Source of the DNA: Polytrichum commune
Taxonomy: Eukaryota; Streptophyta; Polytrichopsida; Polytrichales; Polytrichaceae
Length of the DNA stretch: 64,000 bases
Reading direction: 5' to 3'
Assembly: GCA_950295325.1 (NCBI GenBank)
Contig: OX485806.1
Location: 19,530,001-19,594,000, forward strand
Below are positions 12,168-24,979 of the stretch, one piece after another; position 1 is the stretch's first letter; every line of letters starts with the position of its first letter. The translations under genes and the position numbers were made by a program. Under the pieces are notes generated by a model. The model was not told the origin of the DNA and did not search any database. It saw nothing but the letters and a program-made list of their open reading frames with translations.

Positions 12168-13208
12168 CTCCACCTCACACATTGACTTGCAACCAATGTG
12201 CGACTTTCTATGCAATTGTTATAATTATGTTTAATTTTTATTCTATTTATTCTATTTTTCCGATGAAGCCCGGGCCGAGCCATTCAAAGGTGGACCAATT
12301 GGGTGGTGTCGGTATAGATTTCTATTGAACCGTTGACCATTTCACCTTTACACTCATTTCTACCTCCAATAGTGGTTCGAGAACTTAGACAATTCTAGCC
12401 TAAGGAGAGCACACCATTTGAAAGATTGTAGGAACACAACAAAAACCAACTAATTGGAGCAACAACTAGAGCTTCGTGATGTTTAGGTGAACTCATCCAT
12501 TCACAAGGTGAAAACTAAACAAAAACGTGGCTTTGTCGCGAGAGGCTTTGTCTTGAAATGACATTTTAGGAGTAATTGTTTTTTGAATCACTACACTAAA
12601 AACGATATTTAATGTTTGATACACTAAATACAAATGCATACACTAAATGTCAATAACCCTATGAAAGTAAGCAACATTAAATGTCAACTCAAACATTAAA
12701 TGTCAACTATGGTGTTATGTGGAAGTCACATGTTTGAATTTAGTGTTAGTAAAGATATGAAATCCATGCTTCACAAGAAGGGAGGTGGTAGTAGGGGAGG
12801 TAGCGGCACGTTTATGTCTAACACTAATTGTCAAGGAATTGGAAATTAGTGTTGAGCAGGGTAGGGTGGTAACAACATTAAATTATGATCAAACACTGAA
12901 TATCCTTTTTGAATGTAGCTCCTTTCATATGAAATTGGAGCTTCCACTAAGTTTCACCAAACCTTATTCATTAAGTTCTTACTTGAAGCACCCGGACCCT
13001 ATTACCACTCAAAGACAATCTCCATTATGCCCTCGATCCCATGATGCAGGACAAAGCCAACAAAGTGAAGTGTTGTACAACATGAATATATAAGTCCACC
13101 TAGAATGAATGGATCCTCACCTTGTCGGGAGACTTCTTTTCACTAGATTTCCGCTACCATGATGGATGAGGTCACCTAGACATCACAAAGCCCGAGTCCC
13201 CAAGAGAC
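12168..13208. other. Intergenic stretch with partial type E repeat
   Basis: Around 12590-12760, phrases built on ACTAAA and ATTAAATGTC recur (for example CACTACACTAAA at 12593), like the ends of the type E element. The second end is not evident. No gene is seen. Confidence 0.5.
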
Positions 13209-13211
13209 TAA

Positions 13212-13672
13212 TGGCCGCTTTACACCTAGAGGCTGGGCCAATTCGTTGTGTAAGAGGCTTGAAATCCTCACTTGTGATTGGCCAAAAGGTTGAAATCGGC
13301 TCCAACCCCTTTACACCTAGAGGCCGGGCCAATTTGATGGTATGAAATTTTTAATCAAAAAAGGCATGGTATGACGCGGCCCGAGCTCGTTGAATTGGGT
13401 GCAACAAAAAAGAATTATATAAAAAATTGATTTTTTAACGAACTATATCCATTGGATTATGTGAAATTATGAACGGCTCTATGCTAGATTTTTTGAATCG
13501 GCCTAGCTTCTTGGCCCTAAGGCCTTTACTTATGGAAAAATCGGCCCCCATTATAATCTTATTATAATGTGTAGTTCAGACCGGCCTCCAACCCAAAAGG
13601 GACTGAAATTTCATGCAATTAATCGGCCTCAATGGGAATTGGCCCGGCCTCTAGGTGTAATTAAAGCGGCCC
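13212..13672. mobile_element. PIF/Harbinger-type MITE, family 1, copy 1
   Basis: The TIRs read GGCCGCTTTACACCTAGAGG on the left and its complement on the right, near GGCCTCTAGGTGTAA. The element is flanked by direct TAA triplets (13209-13211 and 13673-13675). A 3-bp TAA/TTA target site with GGGC-type ends is the hallmark of PIF/Harbinger (Tourist-like) elements. At 461 bp with no transposase it is non-autonomous. A second copy is at 62056-62583. Confidence 0.85.
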
Positions 13673-14079
13673 TAATTCATCATTTTCCACGAGCATCATT
13701 TTAGGCCAAGGATTCGTGGTGTCTAAGGAAACTTTACATACTTATCCCTACTCCCTAGCATCAATAGGCTTACACGTAGTTTGTTTGTGGGCTATATATG
13801 AACCAACACTTGCACCAAACAGCTCATTATCATCATTACTTCCAACAACACGACGTTACAAAGCCAAGGGAGCACGCCTTTGAGCTTATGTAAAGCTCCA
13901 CACACTCTTTTCTCTTTACGTATTTTGATTTTACTTTTACTTTTTGATTTTAGTTATGTTTGCTTGTTTGTTTATTTATTATTGATTTATGATGAATGAA
14001 ACCTTTATTTCGTTCCACACAATCTTTCAAGGACCAAGTCAAGCTTAAGTCGTACGTATGGCATGTGGACCTATCGTGT

Positions 14080-14440
14080 GCCTCACCTCCAACTCCATTG
14101 ACGATTGTAGCCATTGGATAGGTTCGGGGATTGTCTCATGTGGTCAACAATCGTGAATTGTGCAGATTGTCATTTCAAGTTCGAAGATTAGAGAATGAGA
14201 TGTAGAAGTAGTGACAAGAGATCAAAGGGGAAAGTCTTGTTCTTTTCCCTTTTCACATTGATGAATTGTGTTCATTATTGAACCAAGAACGTTGTCTGTG
14301 TTTCGAGCACACAGTCCAATCTCATTGAGGCGTGTGTCTTTTTGTTGTATGTTCTTAACTACGACCCCTTGCTATATATCACTTAAATATAGGTGTCCAA
14401 CCAAAAAGAGTGACCACATAAATGTCCATGTACCTTATAC
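14080..14440 (+). repeat. Dispersed repeat family F, copy
   Basis: It carries the family phrases GATTGTCTCATNTGGTCA, GATTGTCATTTCAAGTT, CAGTCCAATCTCATT and GAGTGACCACATAA. At least ten copies are in this window in both orientations. Confidence 0.8.
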
Positions 14441-14679
14441 ATCATCTTTGAGCAAATAATATACTAATATGAGGAGGGAAATGAATATTTTGTACATAGT
14501 AATTGATGTTGGCACTCAATGTAAGCTTTTAAAGTGTGCAAGGCATCATTGGTTGCTTCTGCAACCAAGCCACGAGTGTAGGAATTAACTCACTGCCACT
14601 TTACAGTAGAGCTCGAGAACGGTCCACGCATGAAAATAAGTACTAAGCCACCTATGTGCAACAAGTACTAAGTTCACCC

Positions 14680-14900
14680 CGCTAAGAAGAGGTGAACCTA
14701 AAGCATAACTAGGGGCCGTAGCTAGCAATTTAATTGTCATTGGGCTCCTAGAAATTTTATGTTGCCATGGTGGGGCCCTATACTGCCTACTATTTTGGGT
14801 TGTTTATAAATTATGTTGTGATCCCTCAACATGGTCTACTTTCATTTCACACTAAGCTTAAGAGCCCATCAATTGCAAATTTGGATAGAGTGTAGATTGG
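14680..14900 (+). repeat. Dispersed repeat family I, copy 1
   Basis: ATTGGGCTCCTAGAAA, TGCCAT-GTGGGG and GCCCATCAATTGCAAA occur here and in the same order near 55690-55910. Confidence 0.75.
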
Positions 14901-17900
14901 TTGGAGTTTTTTTGGTGTTATGGTGTTTAACCCTTAAAGGATTGGGGCCTCAAAATATGGCCATAAGACACAACTTATATGGGCTTCACCAAAGTTCATA
15001 TATCATATTTTATATATGATATATGTGAGACCTTATTATACACATTGTCTTATTTGAAGGGGAAAATAAGAATGTACTCATACTAGACATTGGTGGTCAA
15101 AATACATTGTATGTATTTGCATCCAAGGGCACCCATACTCCATATTTGAACTTAAATCTTCTATAACATCAATGTGATTAACTTATTCAAATAATTCACT
15201 TGATGAATAAGTTGATTTTAGATAAGGTCCCTTTTGACATAATTAGCTAAAAATGAAAGTATGTAGCTCAAATACACTATTTTTTGCTTGGAGAGGCTTC
15301 CGACATTGGCAACTAGGTTTCCCACTATTACGCCTCCACATAACTACCATACAATCTATTCAAGGGAACTGCCGCCATCATGCATAATGCACTAATGTGA
15401 TATTTTGTATTCATGATTATTGCTTCGTGTCAATAATCCAATGTCTTGTTTGGTTGACATTGTTGGCTACGACTCATATTTTCACTAATACCCCCCCCCC
15501 CCACCCACACACACATGCTTGGGTTTCATAATGTTTACACCTTCTCATCTTGAAGCCCAAGGCAATGGACTTCTATATTTGTGAAACGAAGTCTATTTAT
15601 GTGATTCTACAAACACCACTTGGTTGTAAGATGGCCCCTAAGCTTGTCTAAGGGCTCCTATTTTAGCATGACTTAAATCCGGACTAAAAGGTTGTTGACT
15701 TTGTATCTGCCTATATGTTTAATTACCAACAACCTACATGCCTCCAGTCTTAATAAAGGTGGCCATGAGCACTTCCGGTCTCATCTCAATCTCCTCTTCC
15801 TCTTTTGTCTAAGCTTATCCTCTTGAAGCTCTTGGTGGTTGTGTCGCGCCACTGATGTGTTGTGAACGCCTCCCATGTGGTCGTGGGCTGGGAAGATCTC
15901 GGCCATCGATTACGATCTGACAAATGTAAAGGCTCTTATCTTGCCCTAACACACACTCTCGATTGATACCTTAACTTTCGGTCCTCAACACCTTCCCATA
16001 GAGTTTAGTATAATATCCACAATAAGTGAGGGTGTTGACATTATGTAAGTCTCGGTTGATACCTTATCTATAGGTTATTTAACACCTTAATTAAAATTTA
16101 AGGTTGATCTTCAACACAAGTTAATAAAATGACATTAATTAAAATAATCAATATGTGTTTCTATTTTGAAATTAAACATATCTTATTCAAATAAAAAAAT
16201 CGAATTCCTAGAATACACAATAAATAAACATGAAAAACATGAAAAACATAATAAGTGTTAATATACTATCTAAAATTGGGAAATATTAAACACTAAATTC
16301 TAAACCCTAAACCATGAAACATGCTCAAACTATATTGGCATAAAATAATTGGAAAAAAACATGTGTAAGGGTAAATATAGTATATTGGGGTATTAACAAT
16401 GACACATGATGAATCAAACAATCCTCTAAACACATATTTTACATTTAATGAATGCACTATATGACACCTAATTGAAACACACACACACACACACACACAC
16501 ACATGAATGAGAAACAATTTATGTTAATGAAATCTAAGTAAAAATATTATCCCTAAAATCTTAAACCCTATGCAAACCCAAACCCCAAAAATATTACAAA
16601 TCATTTTAATATGTTTTAGAGAAAAAAAAAACATGAAGAAACAAATGAAAGAAGTCTTTGATGTTGTCACCAACATGAATTGTGGGGCTGCTCCATTTTT
16701 CAATTCATCTAAGTAAGTTTATAATCTTACAACAACGTTATAAAAATTTGACAATTTAAAGCATATTGTAGATTATATATAAGATTATTTTCTTAATGAA
16801 TTTATGACATGACCTATATATGCAACTCTATCCTCTTTAACATTGGTAGTGTTCATTATGATAGGTGAAATGCATATGATGTATGGAATACTTGGTTGTT
16901 AAAAAAAACTTATTATTTATGATTATAAATCAAGGTGGATGATAAATATATAATTTATTGTTTTCATAGAACACATAAACTAATATTAGAGATCTAAGCT
17001 CATTTATTGGTAACGAGTGAATCATACATAATGTAAAAAGTAATGTCAGGTTAGGGCTTCAACACATAATAGTACTAGGTTGGCATATCAACATCACATT
17101 TTATACTAAAATAAAGAGCAATCATGTTGTAAATATTAGGGTAGGATACGACGCAATAGGCGTATGATAAGGGTATCAACCGAGTGGATTGTGATTCTAC
17201 AGTTCCATATAATAGTTCTTCACATGACAATATTTGAAATATAGGGCTATTATTACAATTAAATGCTTCCAATTTAAAGAATTTGTTTGCCCTCATAGAG
17301 TGCCACAATAATGATTTTGCAAGGACAAAAAAAAATGTGTGTAATTTTCAACAAAAAGTAGATTAAAACTTAAATTTCAAGAGAGTTAAGAGGATATAAA
17401 TAGTCCACCAAGCGAGGTGGATTGTCAATAAAAATCCAAAGAATTCATATCAACAAACAATGTTCATTGATTGCCAATTTTAAGAAGAAGGATAAAAGAA
17501 TCACATCATGTACACCTTCTCTCCTGGCTTGCCTCAATAATTTTGGAAAATAGCAATTTGAGCTCATCAAGTGCTTTTATTTAATTTTAATTGGTAAAGA
17601 GGAAACAAAGAGGACCTACCAACTAATATGCAACCCATGCTCTAAAACCAACTCCATCCCACTTGATGAATTCATGCAAAATTTGTTATTGGATGAGCTT
17701 ACATAGATGTTGTGAATCATCCCCCCCCCCCCCCTTCTCCCCTCCCCTATGTATGTATGCATGTGATTATTGTTAAGACATAATTGGTATTATAGTCTAG
17801 GAAACATTATTGTTTTTTGTTATCTTTTGAGAAAATATTTTATGATGCTCATATTGTCTTATTGTTGGACATCATGTATTGGAAGTTAGATAGCTTGTGT

Positions 17901-17926
17901 AAAATTTTAAAACCAATTGATTTGCC
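14901..17926. other. AT-rich intergenic stretch, no gene seen
   Basis: It holds poly-C runs at about 15491-15502 and 17721-17734 and an (AC)n run at about 16480-16502. Short CTAAACCCTAAACC stretches near 16300-16315 are too short to be a telomeric array. No ORF has recognisable content. Confidence 0.6.
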
Positions 17927-18056
17927 ACACTCTCAACTTGACGTGAAGGTCAAATTGCAACACTCTCAATCTGACCTTCATGTCAATTTGACCTTCAAGC
18001 CAAATTGCAACACTCTCAACTTCATGTAAATTTGACCTTCATGTCAATTTGACCAC
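17927..18056. repeat. Short minisatellite
   Basis: Blocks AATTGCAACACTCTCAA and TGACCTTCATGTCAATTTGA alternate about three times. TTGACCTTCATGTCAA is nearly self-complementary at its ends. Confidence 0.8.
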
Positions 18057-18137
18057 TGTGACTTTGTTCAACCACACAAAGACTTAGAAAGCGACAATGC
18101 TTAAAGACACCTCACATGAGAGCTTGATACCAAGGAA

Positions 18138-18215
18138 GCTTGAATGGATGATAAATCTACATGAAGCCCTAGATGGCATGCAATGGATGATGTGTCATGG
18201 TTTACTGGACTTTCA
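18138..18215. repeat. Dispersed repeat fragment shared with 55.6 kb
   Basis: TTGAATGGATGA-AAATCT, followed by a GGC-TGCAA-GGNTNATGTGTCAT pattern, recurs near 55593-55670 in the same orientation. Confidence 0.55.
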
Positions 18216-18789
18216 TCAAGCCTACCTACCTCACAAATGTGGGCGTAACACAAATTGGGACACTTCAAAATCTTATAACCTTTCATTATTACAACTCATT
18301 GTGCATAAGGGCTCACATGAATAGAGAGTAATAACGAATCTCCTCTATTTGGGTTAGAAATTGGTTGCGTATGTCTTTACACCACACTTGAAGGCTCAAT
18401 CTCAATTTCCATGGTATTGCCTTTGGTTGAGTTTCAAGAGGCCTTACGATTTCATGATCACAACACTTAGCCATAGTGTAAAGCGGCCCTTATTAGATGT
18501 CACACACAAAAAGAACACAAAACTAGGTGAGACAAAGACAATGGAATCAAGTCAATTCGATTTGTAAAACCCAAAGCAAACTAGATCCTAGTCGTCCACT
18601 ATCCTAGGAACAAATGTGAGAGCCACCTATGGCATCAAGTACAACATATTAGCACACTTGGAGCACTTTCAAACCACGTTCTAACCCTCATGTCATCATG
18701 TGGGCCCCAATTTGGTACAAAGATACTCAACTAACATGTTTTAAGAATACCTATGTAGATAGGCGTAGGTCCCGATATTAACTTATGAC

Positions 18790-19300
18790 TACATTTTTTT
18801 AAATGGTATTTAGTGCCACATGCACTATTTATTTGCAGAGGGTTACACTATCCCTAGAAATGACATGTTTATTAATTATTAGCATGACATTGCTTATAAA
18901 AATTGGTAACTGATTTGATTTTTCATACATTTTGACATTTGGTGAATAAGGATTGGAAATAAGAAATGTAGGTGTTGGGTGGCAATCTAGATTTGATTCT
19001 ATGTTTGGGAGAGACCACTCCATGTCTATCTTAAGTTTTGAAAATTAATAATTTAAAATGTTAAAATACCAATTAGAGAATATCTTAAAAAATAAAAATA
19101 AAATCTTGTCCTAGTCTCAACCAAAGTATACATATGTCTAAATGGTTCTGATACAAATTTTGAACTCATTATTCAGTCAAGTTTCACGAAGATAGTGAAA
19201 CATTTTGGCGCTTAGTGTAGCCTATACATAGGCTGCAATACATTTAAGTGACATTATTGGTTTGGGTGTGGCACTAAACACCATAAACACTATACCATGT
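18790..19300. mobile_element. Small TIR element, type D, copy 1
   Basis: The left end carries ATGGTATTTAGTGCCACATG. The right end, reverse-complemented, carries ATGGTGTTTAGTGCCACA. The element is about 500 bp. Two relatives with the same TIR are at 46.4-46.9 and 51.2-51.65 kb. No transposase is seen. Confidence 0.65.
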
Positions 19301-20665
19301 TATTTTTTACTCTAAACCCTAACACATAGAAGCTTATTTGAAGTACTACATAATGAGGTATTGGGGATTGGTGTGATATGATAAGGCACATACCACTCCG
19401 ACTTGAAAGGCATCCAAATTGTATAGACTCAATTGGTGTAGTATGAGAAAAGAAGGAGTTCCCCCAATGTGTTTTACATTAACAATATTGATAGCTCATT
19501 GACCTAGTTTAGAGACCATACAAATTGTATCCTTAAATGAAGCATAAGAAGTGCTTCAAAACGAGTTGTGGGTAATAAAAATTTGCTTTTAAGTCAAAGT
19601 ACTTTTTTAACATTATTCAGATAGTGCATATTGTTTAAACAACACACCCTATCGGTAGAAAAAACCTCTCAGATTTAGTATGAATTAGTCCCCACATGTG
19701 GATCTTGGGAGAGATTTGAGAATCTTTTTGGGGAATATGGAGAGGGGGGTCTCATAGAACAAGCCTCACCATCTTAATAATATTATGTTTCCAAAGTATC
19801 AATCTATGTGATGTTAAATGACCAAAACTATGTCTCATATAAGAATTGACATTGCTTGCACCCACCACTCTCTTTCATCACACCAGTTGTAATTCCAACT
19901 ACAATATGTAAATCAAAAGCGCCCAATTCCGTCAACCACCCGATTCTAACACTTAATTTTTGTCCCATAGGGGGCAACTATGTGCTTTGAAATGAAAACT
20001 AATTCATTGATGATAACTAAGGTAGAAGAGGCTAATGTGGACACCTCCAACTTTGTGGAATCATCCAACTGCTGGATTTGAGCATTAGAAGCTTTAGCAA
20101 GTTGACAATTGCGAGTCATGGCCTAAGAACTTGAAATCACTAAATCGATGAAATCGAAGTTGAAGGTGTTAGTCTAGGCTCCAAATTCAAAGATTTTGTA
20201 CTTCCCAATGTGGTGTTATAGGGGGAGCTCTTATCATTCAATGTTGTGTAAGTGGACAACATTGTTAACAAATTCTACATGGGTCATTTGCCAATGAAAA
20301 CCGATTTTAATGCCAATATTGGTTATGCCATGTCTCTAAAGTGGTCACATGTAAGATACAATGTTGCCAAATTGTCTTTTCATTATAGAATACCCACAAT
20401 ACAAGTTGGTCGGCACCTCACAACCACATGTTGCCTCCTAAATTGCCCACCTTGGGCACAAAAATCAAATGTGTCATAACCCATGGAGAATGGTGGGTGT
20501 AATATGACTTTTGTGAAGGTGACTAAGCCAAATATCATTAAGGTGACAACTAAAGCATCATGTATTAATCATCCACTGACTTGAAATGATTGTAATGACG
20601 ATTAAGAGCCAAAAATAGGTGTCCGATTGAGGAAGCTAACCAAATTAGCCTCATCTACATTACTC
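19301..20665. other. Intergenic stretch, no gene seen
   Basis: Only short unrecognised ORFs are present, and I found no repeat boundary here. Confidence 0.5.
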
Positions 20666-20668
20666 TAA

Positions 20669-21189
20669 TGCCCCCTCCCCACCTGACTTTAGCTATGCCT
20701 AAAAGTTGGTTCTAAAAACACGGCCTTCACACCATCGGCATTATCTAGTGCCGAGCCTAGTTGGCAAATGATGTGGCATGATTTAAAAGTGGAGGATTTA
20801 AGCCTCAAGCACCAACCCTCCCATGGGTACCTAGACATGAGGCAAGAATATAGGACCTTTAAAAGTGTCGCCTCCCGCCCTTGTGATTGGTTGTTTTGTA
20901 GTCTTAGCTATGAGGGCACGAGGAGCTTCATCAACAAAAACTGATGGTAAGATAGATGAGTAGTAAGGGATTTGGGGATGGGACAAAATCTATCCAACAT
21001 TCATTGCTTGGTTTATAAAACCATGAACATGTGTGAAAGCTGCTCAACTAAAACCTACTCAAAAACCTCCGGAGCAAGTTCTTGTAGGTGCATTGAGATA
21101 GCCGAATGCCTCCTCTATAACTGAGGAAGCTTTACCCGGTTTTAAGGAAAGACTTTGGTTATTTGGTAAAGTCAGGTGGGGAGGGGGCA
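20669..21189. mobile_element. PIF/Harbinger-type MITE, family 3
   Basis: Perfect TIRs of about 23 bp: the left end is TGCCCCCTCCCCACCTGACT and the right end is its exact complement. Direct TAA triplets flank it at 20666-20668 and 21190-21192. It is 521 bp with no transposase ORF. The perfect arms suggest recent activity. Confidence 0.9.
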
Positions 21190-21192
21190 TAA

Positions 21193-22289
21193 GATCCTGA
21201 CACATAACTCGTTGATTAAGAGAGACAAAAAGTCAATGCTCAACAATATCCACTTTTCGTTGGCCTATACAATGAACTAGGGCCTGGGAGATTTTTGAGC
21301 TCAACTAGCTAAAATCCACCCCTTCACAATTTCTACCGGTTTTTTCGAGATTTGACCAGTTGCAAACTTGTTGCCATTAATTTGGACCGGCTAATATCCT
21401 ATATTTTTTTTTCAAGTGCCAGCTAATTTCCTCTTCATTGTAATGACAACTGGCCACAAACTTGGGCATTGATAAGTAAGCCGGTTTTCCAATGTAGCAA
21501 AATTATATCTACAAACAACATACACCATTCAACAACAACGTCCAAAGAACATATCAACATACATCAATAATATGTAATGATATCAACATCCAACAACAAT
21601 AATCAACAATTTATCCATAGGAGTTGAACCTAAAATAACCCATCAACCTATTGATGGCCATGGATTTACTCTTCTATCATACCTAGGTCTTAAAACCTCA
21701 TATTAGATTTGAGGCCATAGAATGATAAAAGAGTAAGCTAACATACCATACTATATACAAAAATGAAATTCATCAACTGTTAGAGTCAAAATGAGTAGTA
21801 GCATCTTCACCTTCAAGAGGAAAACGCCCTGAAAGGTATCTATGTGGATGTGAAAACAATCATCTAAACTTTGTAGAGTTCCTTCATAAAGCTATGGCTT
21901 TCATTAGTACGTTATCAAGATCACCACAAAGATCTTCAATAGACACACGCATAATACATTCTAAATGCTAGCCGTCAACAATGAAATGCAATAATGAAGC
22001 AAAAGCTTCACCATTCACCAAATCACTACAAGCCTACAACGAACACATAACCTAAACCCTAGAACTAGATGATATCTGGCCCTAGATGAATCAAACCCGA
22101 TGAAATCCACCTATTTCACAATTCATCCGAGTAAAAACACTCCTCAAAATGGTTGCCAATTGAAATCCATTTTTTTTTTAAAAGCACTTGTTTCACATCC
22201 TCCATTTTCCTAGTTCAACTGGACTTTTCATAAAACCAACCGGCCGCCATTACACTAAATACCGGTTCTCCCTGGACATTGCAAATGAA
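21193..22289. other. Intergenic stretch, no gene seen
   Basis: AT-rich, with scattered ACCGG/CCGGTT motifs and CAACA-rich patches near 21520-21610. No coding evidence. Confidence 0.5.
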
Positions 22290-22510
22290 CGGGGATAACC
22301 AACCGCTAATTACAGATGAACCAGTTGAGTTTGAGATATAACCGGTTGAAGTTCGCAACTTCAAGAAAAGCACCCATCATTTTAGAGGAATCTATAGAAC
22401 ACACCTCAAATTAATTTAGAAAAACTAAAAGATCACAACGTGTAATCAGTTGAATTTGGAAACACTGGGATTTTGAATGATTAGGTCCCAAAAACCTCCT
22501 GGGACACTGG
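22290..22510 (+). repeat. Dispersed repeat family A, copy 2
   Basis: TACAGATGAACCAGTTGAGT, ATCATTTTAGAGGAAT and GGAAACACTGGGATTTTGA occur in the family order. Confidence 0.8.
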
Positions 22511-22920
22511 GCCAATGTAACCACTTCAGATCACAAAGACACCTAAACTTTCATTGATCAAATCTAAATCACATGAAGTCAAAATGTCATAGATTCAAGT
22601 GCATTACAGTAGTCGCCTTCTGGATTCACTACTTTTTATTTTCTCAAATCTGTGAGGTGTTTCACAGATGTTAAATGTGCTCCAAGTGCTTATGGGTGAG
22701 TCACATTCAAAATCTAATACTTCTATTTCCTAGAAAATCATGTATGTACAAACCCAAGGACAATTGCAGCATGTCTGAACCATAACATGCAAGGATCTGT
22801 TTGTAGCATAGGAACCAACGGATTGCAATCAACTCATTTATCAAGTATAGATACATGAACAATCTCCCTTTAGTGTTTGTTTCTCACCTAGCTCCTACTT
22901 GAGTTGCGTCATGAACCAAA

Positions 22921-24979
22921 TTAGTTAATCGATGTGCCACCCTTAGTTACTGCCAAAACTTTGTTGATAATACTCCGCAGGGCCGATGCACTGGCACTAC
23001 ACTGGGGGTCGCTAAAACACGACCGGCCCTCATCGGCGGCCTTTCCAAGCTTCGGGTCTAGAGGAACACGACCTAAGAACGGAACCTTCATTTGCTTGCA
23101 CATTTTTTCAGCACCTCCTCCTACGCCGTAGAACACTGAGGTGGCAACATAAGTAGACAACAGGTGGGGAGCATGAGCCTTCAATACACCTAGAAGCTCG
23201 TCTGTGACATCTTGCTCTTCACCTTGGGCATCGACTTTCTTGAACTCGGCACTCTCCACAAGCTGACGAAGCTCACTCATGTTCTCTACAACACCCAGTA
23301 CCTTGATCCCTACCTTTTTACAAAAGTTGATTTCTTTCCTAACATCAATAAGAGAGACTTCCTGGGGTGTAGTAACAATTATAGCTCCGTCTACATTTGT
23401 GGCTTTCAGGTACTGCATAATTGATATGTGCTCATCCGAAGTGCCGGGAGGAGCATCCACCACTAAGTAATCCAGTTCACCCCAGTCAACGTCTTTTACA
23501 AATTGTTTGATTAGTCCATTCTTCCTGGGTCCACGCCATATCACAGCTTCATCTGGATCTGGAAGCATGAAACCAATGGACATAACTCCAAGATTGTCTT
23601 CCACATACACAGGTGACCAGCCCAAATTGCTCTGATGAATCTCTTGACCCTCTAACCCAAGCATTTTGGGGATGCTAGGTCCGCAAATATCAATGTCGAG
23701 AAGCCCAACCTGCTTGTCTACAGAAGCCAGTGCAAATGATAGTTGAGCAGCAAATGTGCTCTTGCCTACTCCACCTTTGCCTGACAATACCAAAATCTTG
23801 TGTTTCACTGTCCTCATTCGCTCCTCAATGGCAACCAAATCTGCAAAAGTATAACCATCAGAAGTGGAATTGTGCAACACATGACAAAACACAAGGAAAT
23901 GTATCAACATTTTCACAGCCAAATATTCCGTGTTCGTTCTGAAATCACTGTGGCCCCTATCAACAACATCTGTCTTGCCTAAGGTGTGTGAACCTTATGT
24001 GGTCACACTTCTCAATTGAACACATATATTTGAGTAGTATATGGCAAGGCTTGTACTTAAGGGACACCAGAAAGACATGTGTTTACGATGAGATTATGTA
24101 CTGTGCTCAAAACATAGAAACCATTCTAATTTCAATTGTTAACAGAATTGGGAGGACATATACGATCACTCAAAGAGAAAGTGATCCTTCACTTTGAACT
24201 CCCATTTACTTTTGCATCCCAACTCCAATTCTGAAACTTTAAATGGCAAGTCTTCAGGATTCACACTCACTAACCAATCAGATGAGATAACTCCCAGATC
24301 TATCCAACGGCCAAAATTTACTTGTGGAGTTGAAAGTGCCCACAATAGGGCCACAAACTTGTATTGAAATCTTCCCAGACCCTCTTCCAGATGGCTTAAT
24401 TCCTACAATGAATTCTGGTGTTCTAGGCCTACAGATTCTTCTCAAGAAAGGACTTCTCACAGAGCAATTAGTAGAACAGTTCAGCATTCTTGTCCATAAT
24501 TCCAGACTTGTCCATCAACTCAAATAACTCATGCCCGAATCCATATGTGTACATAAGCTCACATATGCAATCGCGTCCAAAACTTGTCACAGACTAACGG
24601 AGAAGTGCAGTTGGGATTATCTCAACCTCCCTAATACTGGATGAAATGAAAGAGATATATACCTGGATCGGGTCCTTTGGGAGCAGTAGCACAAATTTGC
24701 TGATTCGGGCAACCATCGCAAGCAGATGCTTTACCAGCCTCCTCTGCCTCTGTTCCTGGGCAATCTGTAAAACCAAAATACAAAAGGAACAAATATCCTT
24801 GTAAACAACCAAGTCCAACCACACCAATTGTAAGCAAAGCATAGCATCGATATGCAAACAAACCAAAGGTAGCAAAACAACTGCAACAACCACGACTCAC
24901 GTTGATTGGCATCTTCAGGAACAGCTCCCACCGGTGGAGCATCTTGTGGCTTCTCATCAGTTTCCATCTTCTCAACCAT
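22921..24979 (-). CDS. NBP35: Cytosolic Fe-S cluster assembly scaffold NBP35 (P-loop NTPase)
   Basis: Exons on the minus strand are 24979-24901, 24764-24663 and 23840-22921, with phase-1 GT-AG junctions. They sum to 1101 nt, giving 366 aa, close to the roughly 350 aa of other plant NBP35. The N terminus holds the ferredoxin-like CX13CX2CX5C motif (Cys 28, 42, 45, 51), followed by [14 protein letters not shown]. The deviant Walker [10 protein letters not shown] is at 81-89, with [12 protein letters not shown] and [12 protein letters not shown] downstream. NBP35 binds a labile [4Fe-4S] cluster for transfer to cytosolic and nuclear Fe-S proteins. After VVENMSE the CPXC pair found in yeast and animal NBP35 is absent, as in Arabidopsis NBP35. 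Plants are reported to lack the partner Cfd1. The start ATG precedes [10 protein letters not shown], and an in-frame ATG four codons on is an alternative. It is transcribed divergently from the lumenal-protein gene. Confidence 0.95.
23984..24115 (-). repeat. Family F fragment inside NBP35 intron 2
   Basis: Read on the plus strand it carries CTTATGTGGTCACACTTCTC, ATATATTTGAGTAGTATATG and CACCAGAAAGACATGTGTTT. This is the reverse of the copy at 14.1-14.4 kb. Confidence 0.75.

Noticed and set aside
16300-16590. Interstitial telomere array
   Set aside because: Only one or two CTAAACC units occur at a time.
18471-18490. Third copy of the PIF family 1 end (GTGTAAAGCGGCCCTTA)
   Set aside because: Only one terminus is visible and no partner end was found within about 1 kb, so it is at most a fragment.
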